A stretch of DNA of 27,686 nt from Bacteroides sp. CAG:443 (GCA_000432735.1 FR887744.1:1-27686); one strand, 5' to 3'. Numbered from the stretch's first letter, positions 7,647-16,435 are shown. Program-made: numbers and translations. The notes: a model not told the origin generated them from the letters alone.

Positions 7647-8712
7647 TCTGCTGGATAGGCTGCTGAGTAACATTATCCAGCGGGATAGCCTGGTATTTCA
7701 CTTTGGCAAAGTCGATGGTCCGCAGGTCGATGCTGCGTATCGCACTGTTGTACATGGTGCGGTAATAGATGGTCCGGTTCGCCATGTCGGTAGCCGATGT
7801 CCACTGCGTGGCGCTCGGGATGTCGACGGGAACTTTTCCCAGAGGAAATTCAATACCTACCGGAATATCGAAGTTGTTCAGAATCTGGAATCCCTGAAGT
7901 ACGGTCTTTTCGGCAGTGTCCTGCTGTGGGGCAGTCGACTGGTAGAAAGCTGCGCGTACGAAGCGTGAAGGAGGGGTTACATCGCCCGGTATACCCAGGA
8001 ATCCACTTCCTGCTCCGAACGATTTCAGCGGGGTAGTGCCCAGATCTTGTGCCGGAGCCGTTCCCGGGAACAGGTTCACGTAATTGTTCAGGTTGGTAAG
8101 CTGCCATTCAAAGCCCGGAGAGTTGGTCAGCACACCTAAGTTGTTTTCGAAGAAGTGCGGGGTCTGTCCCGTTATTTCCAGTACGAGCTGTTTGCCGGCC
8201 GGATCGGTGAATCGCCAGTGAACGGTAGACGAACGCGGGTCGATGTTGACTACATGTACACTCTTTACCGCCTCTTTTACCTCATCCAGCGTGGCGCAGT
8301 TACCCAAGATCCACGAAACCAGTTGCAGGTCGGAAATGGTATTGTCTTTTTCCGCTGCGTTATAATTCTCATATTCTCCGTAAGCAGGAAAGTAGAACAG
8401 TCCGGCAGACAGTCCGGCTTCGTTCACGCCTTCCGCAATAAATTCCTTTTGCTCTACCGCCAGTCCCACGTATCCGTAGCGTGCGGTAAATTTCATTCCG
8501 TTTACTCCTTCGGGGGTATACGACTGTGCCGCATATCCTCTCGGGACAATGACATACTGACTTTTCAGGTCACTTCCTCCCCATTCGATGGTACGTGCCA
8601 CGATTGTAGTTCCGTCTTTGCTTTTCAGTGTGATGCCTGTGCAGGCATTTGCGGGCTGCGATGCGATTAGACCGGTCAAGCCCAGCAGTAAAATTGATAA
8701 TGTCGATTTCAT
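7609..8712 (-). CDS. Secreted choloylglycine hydrolase (bile salt hydrolase / penicillin V acylase family)
   Basis: The 367-residue Ntn hydrolase carries a signal peptide whose cleavage after ANA would leave C24 as the N-terminal nucleophile (ANA|CTGIT). R40 in ARTIEW matches the conserved active-site arginine. The position of the classical aspartate (Asp21 in Clostridium enzymes) is Glu43. TNSPGFEW supplies the oxyanion asparagine, and an arginine of PSRFVRAAFY probably matches the second conserved arginine. The family deconjugates glycine- or taurine-conjugated bile acids, or cleaves penicillin V; in gut Bacteroidales bile salts are the likely substrate. Signal peptide and nucleophile together indicate periplasmic or exported action. 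It lies 42 bases behind recQ on the same strand. A weak -7-like AACCTTTG at about 8734-8741 might give it its own promoter. Confidence 0.92.
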   Translation of the reverse strand: MKSTLSILLLGLTGLIASQPANACTGITLKSKDGTTIVARTIEWGGSDLKSQYVIVPRGYAAQSYTPEGVNGMKFTARYGYVGLAVEQKEFIAEGVNEAGLSAGLFYFPAYGEYENYNAAEKDNTISDLQLVSWILGNCATLDEVKEAVKSVHVVNIDPRSSTVHWRFTDPAGKQLVLEITGQTPHFFENNLGVLTNSPGFEWQLTNLNNYVNLFPGTAPAQDLGTTPLKSFGAGSGFLGIPGDVTPPSRFVRAAFYQSTAPQQDTAEKTVLQGFQILNNFDIPVGIEFPLGKVPVDIPSATQWTSATDMANRTIYYRTMYNSAIRSIDLRTIDFAKVKYQAIPLDNVTQQPIQQIKVSPSPKSGRK

Positions 8713-8754
8713 ACTCTGTATTTTTTAAATATAACAAAGGTTCGGTAAATATGT

Positions 8755-10650
8755 TCATTTGCAGATAAATAGTTTTCCGTCCTGCTGGTCGACTACATCC
8801 TCTGCCAGCAGGTACGACAAGGCTTTCCGGCCTTTCTCCTTGTCGCCGGACAGGGCATCCAGCAATTCTTGCAGGGGACGGGGCGTTTGCAGCAGGGACA
8901 TGATTTCGTTGCGGATATCTTCGAACTCTCCCTGCTTCAGTCCGGAGGCATGTTTGGCAAGACAGGTGTCGCACTGTCCGCAGTTGTGTTCGTTCTTCTC
9001 GCCGAAATATTGCAGGAGCAGACGGCTGCGGCACTGATGCTCGGCATCGGCATAGTCGAGCATGGCCTTGATACGCCGTTCGTAACTAGCCTTCCGGTCT
9101 TCGTATACCTCACGGCTCAGCACAAGGCGTTCACTCTCCTGACGCTCGCGGGTATAGATGATGTAAGGCGTTTTCTTTCCCGGTATGTAGTGCAGGACGT
9201 GTTGCCGGGTGAGCGATATCAGTGTGTCGTACACTTGCTGGCGGGAGAGACCGCTGCGCAGGGCAAGCGTATCTTCGTTTATGTAGGCGTAATCGCTGAA
9301 TACGCCGGTATAGGAGCGCAGGATGACGCGGATCAGGTTCTCCGTTTCCGGACTGCTTTCGTGGATGCGGTACAACTCGTCGCGTCTCAGGGTAAATATC
9401 AGTCGGGAGGCATTGTCCTGCTCGTCGGTGTATTCCAGATAGCCGGCACGGGTGAGAATCTTCAGTGCGCTGTCCACCTGAATGGGGAAGTGCTTGAAGT
9501 TCCGGCAGAACTCGTCGATGTTGAAGGCGTATGTACAGCCCAGTCCGTCGCCCATCGCCATCTGGTAATAGTAATTGATATGTTCGTATACCTGACGGAT
9601 ATAGTCCTTTTCGGGGAAGGTATCGCCGATACGCTTGTTCAGAACGGCTTTGTCGCTGCGGGCATACAGCAGTACGGCATAGGCTTTCTGTCCGTCGCGT
9701 CCGGCACGTCCCGCCTCCTGAAAATAAGCCTCGGGCGAGTCGGGAAAGTCAATGTGTACCACCAGTCGCACATCGGGCTTGTCGATACCCATACCGAAGG
9801 CATTGGTAGCTACCATTACCCGAAATTCTCCGTTTACCCATCCCTTCTGTCGCTGGTCCTTGATGTCATTGTTCAATCCGGCATGGTAGAAGGTGGCAGT
9901 GATATCCTGTGCATTCAGGAACTGGGCTACCTCCTTGGTCTTTTTCCGGTTGCGGGTATAGACGATAGCCGAGCCTTCCACGCTGTTCAGGATGTGGAGA
10001 AGCTCTTCGGCCTTGTTTTCCGTACGGCGGACGATGTAGGCTAGATTCTTGCGCTCGAAGCTCATCCGGAACACGTTCTCTTCCTTGAATGCCAGCCGTT
10101 GCTGAATGTCTTTCACCACTTCGGGCGTAGCCGTGGCTGTAAGGGCGAGTACAGGTACACCGGGGAGCAGCTTACGTATGTCTGAAATCTTCAGGTAAGC
10201 CGGACGGAAATCGTATCCCCACTGCGAGATACAGTGCGATTCGTCGACAGTGATCATGCTGACCTTCATACTTTTCAGCTTGGTCTGGAAAATCTCCGTG
10301 TCCAGTCGTTCGGGAGAAATATAGAGAAACTTGTAATCGCCGAAGATACAGTTTTCCAGTGCCACGAGAATTTCTTCACGCGTCATGCCCGAATAGACGG
10401 CAACAGCCTTGATACCCCGGTCGCGCAGGTTGCGTACCTGATCTTTCATCAGGGCGATAAGTGGAGTGACTACCAGACACAGTCCGGGCTGGGCAAGAGC
10501 GGGAACCTGAAAGGTGATGGACTTGCCACCCCCTGTCGGCATCAGTCCGAGTGTGTCGCGTCCGCTTCCGATGCTGTTGATGATATCTTCTTGTATTCCC
10601 CGGAAGCTGTCATATCCCCAGTATTGCTTCAGTATGCTTTTGTAGTCCAC
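8755..10650 (-). CDS. recQ: ATP-dependent DNA helicase RecQ
   Basis: RecQ is a 3'-5' superfamily 2 helicase for recombination and repair. Visible motifs are MPTGGGKS (motif I), VDESHCISQWGYDFRP (motif II and aromatic loop), ATATPEV (III) and QEAGRAGRDG (VI). The RecQ zinc cysteines C...CGQCDTC are present, followed by a winged-helix region. The C-terminus ends soon after and shows no HRDC domain. An ATG at 10734 would add 28 residues, but that stretch is occupied by a 16-bp perfect palindrome and does not read like RecQ N-termini. I prefer the GTG at 10650, giving VDYKSILKQYWGY as the first residues. Start choice is moderate, function firm. It lies between recJ and the bile salt hydrolase gene on the same strand. 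Confidence 0.93.
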   Translation of the reverse strand: MDYKSILKQYWGYDSFRGIQEDIINSIGSGRDTLGLMPTGGGKSITFQVPALAQPGLCLVVTPLIALMKDQVRNLRDRGIKAVAVYSGMTREEILVALENCIFGDYKFLYISPERLDTEIFQTKLKSMKVSMITVDESHCISQWGYDFRPAYLKISDIRKLLPGVPVLALTATATPEVVKDIQQRLAFKEENVFRMSFERKNLAYIVRRTENKAEELLHILNSVEGSAIVYTRNRKKTKEVAQFLNAQDITATFYHAGLNNDIKDQRQKGWVNGEFRVMVATNAFGMGIDKPDVRLVVHIDFPDSPEAYFQEAGRAGRDGQKAYAVLLYARSDKAVLNKRIGDTFPEKDYIRQVYEHINYYYQMAMGDGLGCTYAFNIDEFCRNFKHFPIQVDSALKILTRAGYLEYTDEQDNASRLIFTLRRDELYRIHESSPETENLIRVILRSYTGVFSDYAYINEDTLALRSGLSRQQVYDTLISLTRQHVLHYIPGKKTPYIIYTRERQESERLVLSREVYEDRKASYERRIKAMLDYADAEHQCRSRLLLQYFGEKNEHNCGQCDTCLAKHASGLKQGEFEDIRNEIMSLLQTPRPLQELLDALSGDKEKGRKALSYLLAEDVVDQQDGKLFICK

Positions 10651-10690
10651 GTCGTCGGTAGAAAAGTGATGAATAAAGATTCTTAAAGGA

Positions 10691-10744
10691 GCAATGATGA
10701 ATGAAGGATTCCTGCAAGCAGGAAGTGACTTCATTCATCATTGC
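10691..10744 (-). repeat. Nested perfect palindrome between recJ and recQ
   Basis: Bases 10691-10706 and 10729-10744 are a perfect 16-bp inverted repeat (GCAATGATGAATGAAG / CTTCATTCATCATTGC). Inside its 22-base loop is a second hairpin, TTCCTGC-AA-GCAGGAA at 10709-10724. It begins three bases beyond the recJ stop. On the minus strand it is followed by only a weak T-rich stretch (TCCTTTAAGAATCTTTATT), so it is not a textbook terminator. It may be a terminator, an mRNA-stabilising hairpin or a processing site between recJ and recQ. Confidence 0.75.
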
Positions 10745-10746
10745 GG

Positions 10747-12468
10747 TTATTGGAAAGAGGGCTTGATGTCCTCTATCTGCAACTGGATTTCTCCACGTTT
10801 GTGCGTATTCTCTTCAATCGTGTAACAGATGTTGAACGATTGCTTGGTCTTGATGTAGCGTGCCTGCGAGCTTTGTCCGAATGCAATGCCGTTCATCACG
10901 TTGTTCGACTTGTTGTCTACCAGTTCCAGCTTGATGTGCTCCTGATCGCGTCCTACCACCTTGCTCGTACCGTAGTCGTAGACATTCAGGGTAGCGAAGA
11001 CCGGTTTCGGATTATCCGGACCGAAGGGATTGAACTTCTTCAGGTCGAAGAAGAACTTAGGGGTGATGTCGCGGAAATCCAGCTGGGCATCAATGTCGAT
11101 GGTCGCGCTGGTCTGCTCCGGCAGGATATGGTCGGTTACATATTGTTCGAAACGCCGTGTAAACTCCGGTACGTTCTCAATCTTCATGGAAAGTCCCGCA
11201 GCATACGTATGTCCTCCGAAGTTCTCCAGCAGGTCGCGGCAGTTCTCGATGGCTTTGTACACATCGAATCCCGAAACCGAGCGTGCGGAGCCGGTAGCCA
11301 GGTTGTCGGTACGGGTCAGTACCACGGCCGGACGGTAATAAATCTCCGTCAGGCGGGAAGCGACGATACCGATCACTCCCTTGTGCCAGGCCTCGTTGTA
11401 AATCACGATGGAGCGTCGTTCCGACAGATTCTCCAGATGATCCACAATCTTGTTTGCCTCTTCGGTCATCGTTTTGTCGAGGTCCTTGCGGGTTTCGTTG
11501 AACTGGTTGATCTGGTTGCTCTTTTCGAGAGCCGACTGAAAGTCTTTCTCAATGAGCAAATCCACTGCCTTTTTTCCGTTCTGTATGCGTCCGGAAGCAT
11601 TGATGCGCGGACCAATCTTGAACACGATGTCACTCATCGTGATTTCCCGGTCGGCCAGTCCGCAGACATCGATGATAGCTTTCAGTCCGATGCTCGGGTT
11701 TGAGTTAAGCTGACGCAGTCCGTGATAGGCAAGCACCCGGTTCTCGCCCATGATGGGTACGATATCGGAGGCGATGCTCACGGCGACCAGATCCAGCAGT
11801 GGAGTCAGCTGGTGAAACTCTATCCCGTTGTTCACGGCAAAAGCCTGCATGAACTTGAATCCCACACCGCAGCCCGACAGATGATCGTACGGATAAGTCG
11901 AGTCGAACCGTTTGGGGTTCAGGATAGCCACGGCCGGTGGCAGCACATCGTCGGGCACATGATGGTCGCAGATGATGAAGTCGATGCCCTTTTCCTTGGC
12001 ATACGCAATCTCCTCTACAGCCTTGATGCCGCAGTCTAATACAATAATCAGTTTTACGCCCGTTTCGGCAGCGTAGTCCACTCCCTTCTTCGATACTCCA
12101 TACCCCTCGTTATAGCGGTCGGGAATGTAGTAATCGATGTTCGAATAGAACTGCTGAAGGAATTTGTATACCAATGCGACGGCAGTTGTTCCGTCCACAT
12201 CGTAATCTCCGTACACCATGATCCGTTCTTTCCGTCCCATAGCCCTGTTCAGTCGTTCCACAGCGATACTCATGTCCTTCATGAGGAACGGATCGTGCAG
12301 TTCGTTCAGCTGCGGTCGGAAAAATCGTTTGGCTTCGGCGGTAGAAGTGATGCCGCGCTCCAGTAGCAGACGGCACAATATCGGGCTGATACCGATATCT
12401 TTAGCCAATGCCCTAGCTGCTTCCCGCTGTTCGAGTGTCGGAGGTTGATAGTTCCATTTGTAATTCAT
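10747..12468 (-). CDS. recJ: Single-stranded-DNA-specific exonuclease RecJ
   Basis: RecJ degrades single-stranded DNA 5'-3' in recombination and mismatch repair. The 573-residue protein has the DHH-family motifs in order: motif I DYDVDGT at 88-94 (metal-binding aspartates), LDCGIK near 145, and the DHH triad D168-H169-H170. The DHHA1 domain carries GSARSVSGFDVYKAI and FGGHTYAAGLS. An OB-fold region follows (about 460-573) with residues such as NPFGPDNPKPVF. The length is typical of the family. The gene is the first of a minus-strand series with recQ and the bile salt hydrolase; its leader (12469-12585) has only a weak -7-like TAATTTTA at 12561-12568. Metal ligands appear intact. Confidence 0.95.
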   Translation of the reverse strand: MNYKWNYQPPTLEQREAARALAKDIGISPILCRLLLERGITSTAEAKRFFRPQLNELHDPFLMKDMSIAVERLNRAMGRKERIMVYGDYDVDGTTAVALVYKFLQQFYSNIDYYIPDRYNEGYGVSKKGVDYAAETGVKLIIVLDCGIKAVEEIAYAKEKGIDFIICDHHVPDDVLPPAVAILNPKRFDSTYPYDHLSGCGVGFKFMQAFAVNNGIEFHQLTPLLDLVAVSIASDIVPIMGENRVLAYHGLRQLNSNPSIGLKAIIDVCGLADREITMSDIVFKIGPRINASGRIQNGKKAVDLLIEKDFQSALEKSNQINQFNETRKDLDKTMTEEANKIVDHLENLSERRSIVIYNEAWHKGVIGIVASRLTEIYYRPAVVLTRTDNLATGSARSVSGFDVYKAIENCRDLLENFGGHTYAAGLSMKIENVPEFTRRFEQYVTDHILPEQTSATIDIDAQLDFRDITPKFFFDLKKFNPFGPDNPKPVFATLNVYDYGTSKVVGRDQEHIKLELVDNKSNNVMNGIAFGQSSQARYIKTKQSFNICYTIEENTHKRGEIQLQIEDIKPSFQ

Positions 12469-12585
12469 TTATATATGTTTTTTCTTTCTTTTCTGTATCA
12501 GGAGCCAGACCCGGACACGCGTCGCGTCGTTTCTCTTCTTCGGCCTGGTTATTCAATCTGTAAAATTAGAAAAAAAGAAAGAAAA

Positions 12586-12626
12586 AAACGGTTAATCCCG
12601 CATTTATTTTCGGGGATTAACCGTTT
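12586..12626 (-). terminator. Rho-independent terminator after the C1 peptidase gene
   Basis: A 14-bp perfect stem (AAACGGTTAATCCC at 12586-12599 and its complement at 12613-12626) with a 13-base loop lies 31 bases after the C1 peptidase stop. On the minus strand it is followed by a run of T residues (TTTTTTC, TTTC, TTTTTTC). Confidence 0.9.
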
Positions 12627-12656
12627 AATTATTTATAATTGGTCTATATTATCCAA

Positions 12657-13850
12657 TTACAGTCCCAGTTTCTTGGCGATGTCGGCAGGGATAGCGTGCT
12701 TGTTTACCAGAATGTTCATGGTCTTGTAAGCAACGAATGCTTTTGAAGCGTACCATACACCTTTGTATTTGCCTTCAGTACCCCAAGAGTTCTTAACCAT
12801 GTAGTATTCTTTTCCGTTCTGGTCTTTAGCGATACCGTAGATTACCATTCCATGGTCGTCGGTAGTTTCCCAGTTGTCGAAAGCTTCCTGACGCATTTCC
12901 TGAGTAACTGTGATTTCAGGAAGCGGCTTGCTTGTCAGCTCCTTGCGCTTGTCAGACTGGCTCAGTCCCAGCCAGTGTGCCATATCAGAACCAGTCAGTT
13001 CGGCACCCTTTTCTGCGTCCGGGCAAACAGCCACACCGTCGCGTGTAAAGCCTTGTTCACTTACGTCGGCACCCCATGCGAAAGTATAACCGTTGTTGAT
13101 GGCATTTTCCATGACAGCCATCAGTTCGTCGATAGGCAGGTTGTAAGAAAGCGCGTTACGCCAGTTGTCCTGTACCTCGATGTTGAACTGAGTATAGAAC
13201 GGATGATGAGTATAAGAAGTCAGTGAAACATAGTCGTCCATATTCAGGCCCAGTGCTTCGTCGGCAAATGTTCTCGGAGTGTAAGTCTTTCCTTTGTAGG
13301 TAAATTCCTTCGGACATGCACCCAGATAAGTATCGTAGATAGCCTGAATACCGTTTTTCCATACCGGAGAAAGTTTCTTCAGATTGCCTTTGGCGATGGC
13401 GTTCATGTATGCAGAAGCCACGGCATCCAGTTCGTTGTGGTTTGGCAGAGAGTCGCCGTACATGATACCCGGCATAGCTTCCTGCGGTACCATACCATAG
13501 TTTTCGTAGCAATATACAATGTCTTCGAAGCTTCCACCCGGAGAGAATGAAGCATCGCCGTGGTAACGAACGTAGTTTACGGCACGGTCTTCCATGGTTT
13601 TGTGTACCACAAACATTTCAGACAAGTCGAAGTCACCTTTTCCGGCACGCAGCAGCTCGGCTTCCAGGAATCCCAGTGTAGAGAATGCCCAGCAAGTGCT
13701 CGACTGGTTCTGGTCTTTGATAGAGGTGATAGGTACTTCCTTAACTGTTGTAAACACAAAGCCTTCGTCTGCTTTGTTCTTTTTCGGGTTCTTGGCATAT
13801 ACGTTGCTGAAACATACACCCAGAGCCAAAATGGCAATTAATTTGTTCAT
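12657..13850 (-). CDS. Secreted C1-family cysteine peptidase (aminopeptidase C / bleomycin hydrolase type)
   Basis: The 397-residue protein has a short signal peptide, probably cleaved after A19 in NVYA. The papain-type catalytic set is complete: oxyanion Q47, nucleophile C53 in STCWAFST, H333 in DDHGMVIYG and N354 in VKNSWG. Insertions between Cys and His are of the PepC/bleomycin-hydrolase kind. PepC enzymes are usually cytoplasmic, about 440-450 residues long, and use the extreme C-terminus to limit cleavage to aminopeptidase action. This one is shorter and exported, so its role is probably periplasmic breakdown of small peptides. It lies 33 bases after the M24 aminopeptidase stop with no promoter element visible between, which indicates an operon. 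Confidence 0.9.
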   Translation of the reverse strand: MNKLIAILALGVCFSNVYAKNPKKNKADEGFVFTTVKEVPITSIKDQNQSSTCWAFSTLGFLEAELLRAGKGDFDLSEMFVVHKTMEDRAVNYVRYHGDASFSPGGSFEDIVYCYENYGMVPQEAMPGIMYGDSLPNHNELDAVASAYMNAIAKGNLKKLSPVWKNGIQAIYDTYLGACPKEFTYKGKTYTPRTFADEALGLNMDDYVSLTSYTHHPFYTQFNIEVQDNWRNALSYNLPIDELMAVMENAINNGYTFAWGADVSEQGFTRDGVAVCPDAEKGAELTGSDMAHWLGLSQSDKRKELTSKPLPEITVTQEMRQEAFDNWETTDDHGMVIYGIAKDQNGKEYYMVKNSWGTEGKYKGVWYASKAFVAYKTMNILVNKHAIPADIAKKLGL

Positions 13851-13883
13851 CTTTTCTTTTTAGGTTTTAATTATTAGTTGTTT

Positions 13884-15278
13884 TTATTGTTCATTCATAA
13901 TCTTTTCTACTTCCTCTATTGTGATAGGGATGTGTTTCTCGCCGGTAAAGCGTGAGCCTTCGGGAGTAATCAGAATGTCGTCTTCCAGACGGATACCGCC
14001 GAAATCCTTAAACTTGTCGATGGCATCGAAGTTCAGGAACTCGGAGTTGATGTTCTCCGCTCTCCACTTGTCGATCAGTGCCGGAATGAAGTAGCATCCC
14101 GGTTCGTCGGTGATGACGAAACCTTCCTGCAAGCGGCGTCCCATACGCAGCGAAGCCAGTCCGAACTGATCGGACGGACGAGTTTCATCGTCATAACCTA
14201 CGTAGCACTGTCCCAGGTCTTCCATGTCGTGTACGTCGATACCCATCATGTGTCCCAGTCCGTGAGGCATGAAGAGTGCGTGCGCTCCGGCAGCTACTGC
14301 CTCGTCGACGTTGCCTTTCATCAGTCCCAGGTCTTTCAATCCCTGAGCCAGCACCTTACATACATCCAGGTGAACCGACATGTAAGTCACTCCCGGACGA
14401 GTCAGTTCCAGCGCACGGTCGTGGCAAGCCAGCACGATGCTGTACACGTCACGCTGACGGCTGGTAAACTTTCCGCCTACTGGTATCGTACGAGTATGGT
14501 CGGAACAGTAATTGGTGACACTTTCCGCGCCCGCATCGGTCAGCATCAGACGTCCTGCCTGAAGAATCTGGCTGTGGTCGTGATTGTGAAGCGTCTGTCC
14601 GTTCTGCGAAAGAATGGTGGCAAACGATACCATGTTACCATACGATGCAGCGATGCCGTCAAGAATTCCGGCAATATATTGTTCCGAAACACCCGGCTTG
14701 CACAGACGCATGGCAGCCGTATGCATTTCGTAACCGATGTTGCACGCCTTGTCTATCTCTTCAATCTCGCAGGCTTCCTTTACGGCACGCAGGCTGATGA
14801 CAGCCTTGATCAGTTCCAGCGACGCATGCTGCTTGGTCATGGAAGCACGGATGCCCGTCAGCTCTTCCAGCAGCATCATGTTGTCGTAACGGTAGGGCGG
14901 CAGGAAATGAATCTTGCGGCGCTGAGAGATAGCCTTTCCGACGAAATCCTTCAGTCGTGCAAACGGAAAACTCTTTTCCACTCCCACACGTTCGCCCAGT
15001 TCCTTTACGCTAGGCTGAGGACCCATCCAGATAATGTCATCCATGGTCACGTCGTCGCCGAAGAAATAATCCTCGTCGGCATCTACGTCCAGCACGCCGG
15101 CAAATCCCGGGTGTGAATGTCCGAAGAAATAAAGGAACGAACTGTCCTGACGGAATTTATATGTATTATCGGGATAGTTTGCAGGGGCTTCGTTGTTTCC
15201 CAGTATCAGGATAATACCACTACTTACTTTTTTTCTAAGAGCCTTACGGCGATTGCGGTATACTGATGAATCAAACAT
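13884..15278 (-). CDS. Xaa-Pro aminopeptidase (M24, aminopeptidase P type)
   Basis: This 464-residue metallopeptidase removes an N-terminal residue next to proline. The five metal ligands of the pita-bread fold are all present: D248 in LTDAG, D260 in SDHTRT, H343 in GLGHMMG, E392 in ITDEPGCY and E432 in IRLEDD. The N-terminal half (residues 1-165) is the usual aminopeptidase P accessory domain. No signal peptide is visible, so it should be cytoplasmic. It is the first gene of a two-gene unit with the C1 peptidase. A -7 element TATTTTTG lies at 15318-15325. Peptides imported after cleavage by the exported peptidase are plausible substrates (inference). Confidence 0.94.
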   Translation of the reverse strand: MFDSSVYRNRRKALRKKVSSGIILILGNNEAPANYPDNTYKFRQDSSFLYFFGHSHPGFAGVLDVDADEDYFFGDDVTMDDIIWMGPQPSVKELGERVGVEKSFPFARLKDFVGKAISQRRKIHFLPPYRYDNMMLLEELTGIRASMTKQHASLELIKAVISLRAVKEACEIEEIDKACNIGYEMHTAAMRLCKPGVSEQYIAGILDGIAASYGNMVSFATILSQNGQTLHNHDHSQILQAGRLMLTDAGAESVTNYCSDHTRTIPVGGKFTSRQRDVYSIVLACHDRALELTRPGVTYMSVHLDVCKVLAQGLKDLGLMKGNVDEAVAAGAHALFMPHGLGHMMGIDVHDMEDLGQCYVGYDDETRPSDQFGLASLRMGRRLQEGFVITDEPGCYFIPALIDKWRAENINSEFLNFDAIDKFKDFGGIRLEDDILITPEGSRFTGEKHIPITIEEVEKIMNEQ

Positions 15279-15317
15279 ATTGTAATAGTTAAAGTAAATT
15301 TATTGTAATAAGTGTTG

Positions 15318-15325
15318 CAAAAATA
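15318..15325 (-). promoter_or_regulatory. -7 promoter element for the M24/C1 peptidase operon
   Basis: The minus strand reads TATTTTTG (TAnnTTTG) 40 bases upstream of the M24 start. No good -33 element is seen. It forms a divergent pair with the patatin promoter at 15370. Confidence 0.5.
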
Positions 15326-15369
15326 GGAAATTAAAATGAATAATGTCCTAAGCATTTTCCTAAAAAATG

Positions 15370-15377
15370 TATCTTTG
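15370..15377 (+). promoter_or_regulatory. -7 promoter element for the patatin-like gene
   Basis: TATCTTTG matches TAnnTTTG 23 bases upstream of the ATG at 15400. It lies inside the open frame that starts at 15367, which decides for the downstream start. Confidence 0.6.
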
Positions 15378-15399
15378 TGAAACTAAACTATTGTGCGCT

Positions 15400-16245
15400 A
15401 TGAAACTAGATCTGAAGAATATGGGCCTGGTGCTCGAAGGAGGGGGCATGCGCGGAGTGTTTACCTGCGGTGTTCTGGATTATTTCATGGATCATCATAT
15501 TGAGTTTCCATATAGTATTGGTGTGTCGGCTGGAGCGTGTAACGGACTTTCGTATATCTCACATCAGCGCGGGCGTGCCAAATACAGCAACATCGATATG
15601 ATGAAAAAATATCATTATATAGGTTTGAAGTATTTGTGGTATCAGCATAGCATACTCGACCAGAAGTTGTTGTACGAAATCTTTCCCGAGGAATTGCTGC
15701 CGTACGATTATGAGGCGTATTTCAAGAATCCGACACGCTTTGAGATGGTGACGACAAACTGTGTGACGGGGCGTGCCTGTTATCTGGAAGAAAAGGAAGA
15801 CAAGGAGCGTTTGGTGGCTATAGCGAAGGCATCGAGCAGTCTGCCGTATGTATGTCCCATTACGTATGTCGACGGTCGTCCGATGCTGGACGGAGGAATT
15901 GTGGACTCCATTCCCGTATTGCGTGCCATCGATCAGGGATATAAGCAGAACGTCGTGGTGCTGACCCGCAACAGAGGGTATCGCAAATCGGAGAAAGACA
16001 TCCGGGTACCGCGGTTTATCTACACCCGCTATCCGCGTCTGCGCGTGGTGCTGAGTCATCGTTGCCGGGTCTACAACGAACAGCTTGCGATGGTGGAGCG
16101 CATGGAAGACGAAGGAAACATCATTGTGATTCGTCCCGAACATCCGGTGGTAGTGAACCGGATTGAGAAGGATGTGAAGAAACTTTCTGCCTTGTACGAC
16201 GAAGGATATGCGTGTGCAGAAAAAGTGATGGGCCCGTATCTCTGA
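15400..16245 (+). CDS. Patatin-like phospholipase (YjjU/RssA-type)
   Basis: The 281-residue protein carries the patatin catalytic dyad. The oxyanion loop GGGMRG is at residues 14-19, the nucleophile elbow GVSAG has S43, and the aspartate is D164 in LDGG. It therefore has the residues for acyl-ester hydrolysis of lipids, probably phospholipids, in the cytoplasm or at the inner membrane. The C-terminal part (SHRCRVYNEQLAMVERMEDEGNIIVIRPE, given here only as location about 222-250) matches the tail of the bacterial YjjU-type group. There is no signal peptide and no transmembrane barrel, so it is not the type V secreted form. The start at 15400 is chosen because a -7 element lies at 15370-15377. 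The gene stands alone and ends before a shared terminator. Confidence 0.9.
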   Translation: MKLDLKNMGLVLEGGGMRGVFTCGVLDYFMDHHIEFPYSIGVSAGACNGLSYISHQRGRAKYSNIDMMKKYHYIGLKYLWYQHSILDQKLLYEIFPEELLPYDYEAYFKNPTRFEMVTTNCVTGRACYLEEKEDKERLVAIAKASSSLPYVCPITYVDGRPMLDGGIVDSIPVLRAIDQGYKQNVVVLTRNRGYRKSEKDIRVPRFIYTRYPRLRVVLSHRCRVYNEQLAMVERMEDEGNIIVIRPEHPVVVNRIEKDVKKLSALYDEGYACAEKVMGPYL

Positions 16246-16265
16246 AAACGTGAGGATGTTTTCTG

Positions 16266-16302
16266 AAAGTTTGTACAAAAAGCAAGAAGTTTTGTACAAA
16301 TT
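16266..16302. repeat. Inverted TTTGTACAAAA repeat, copy 1
   Basis: Two facing half-sites, AAGTTTGTACAAAA (16267-16280) and TTTTGTACAAATT (16290-16302), lie 21 bases after the patatin gene stop. Each half is itself near-palindromic around GTAC. A very similar arrangement occurs after nspC at 27297-27337. Confidence 0.65.
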
Positions 16303-16386
16303 ATTCTGGACTTTCTCCGTGCTGCGTGAGAAAGTTGACGATACACCCCGAAAGGAAATGGCGCGTGTCGTGATAAATCCATACAG

Positions 16387-16435
16387 AAAGAGCCGTATCT
16401 TGTTACTCAATGCTTGAGTAAGGATACGGCTCTTT
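16387..16435. terminator. Bidirectional terminator between patatin-like gene and rny
   Basis: A 13-bp perfect stem (AAAGAGCCGTATC at 16387-16399 with its complement at 16423-16435) contains an inner hairpin TTACTCAA-TGC-TTGAGTAA. It is followed by TTTTTA on the plus strand. The convergent arrangement with rny, which ends at 16515, suggests it serves mainly the plus strand and perhaps both. Confidence 0.85.

Noticed and set aside
8869..10044. 391-codon plus-strand frame opposite recQ
   Set aside because: RecQ motifs on the other strand are complete and the antisense product is unlike any known family.
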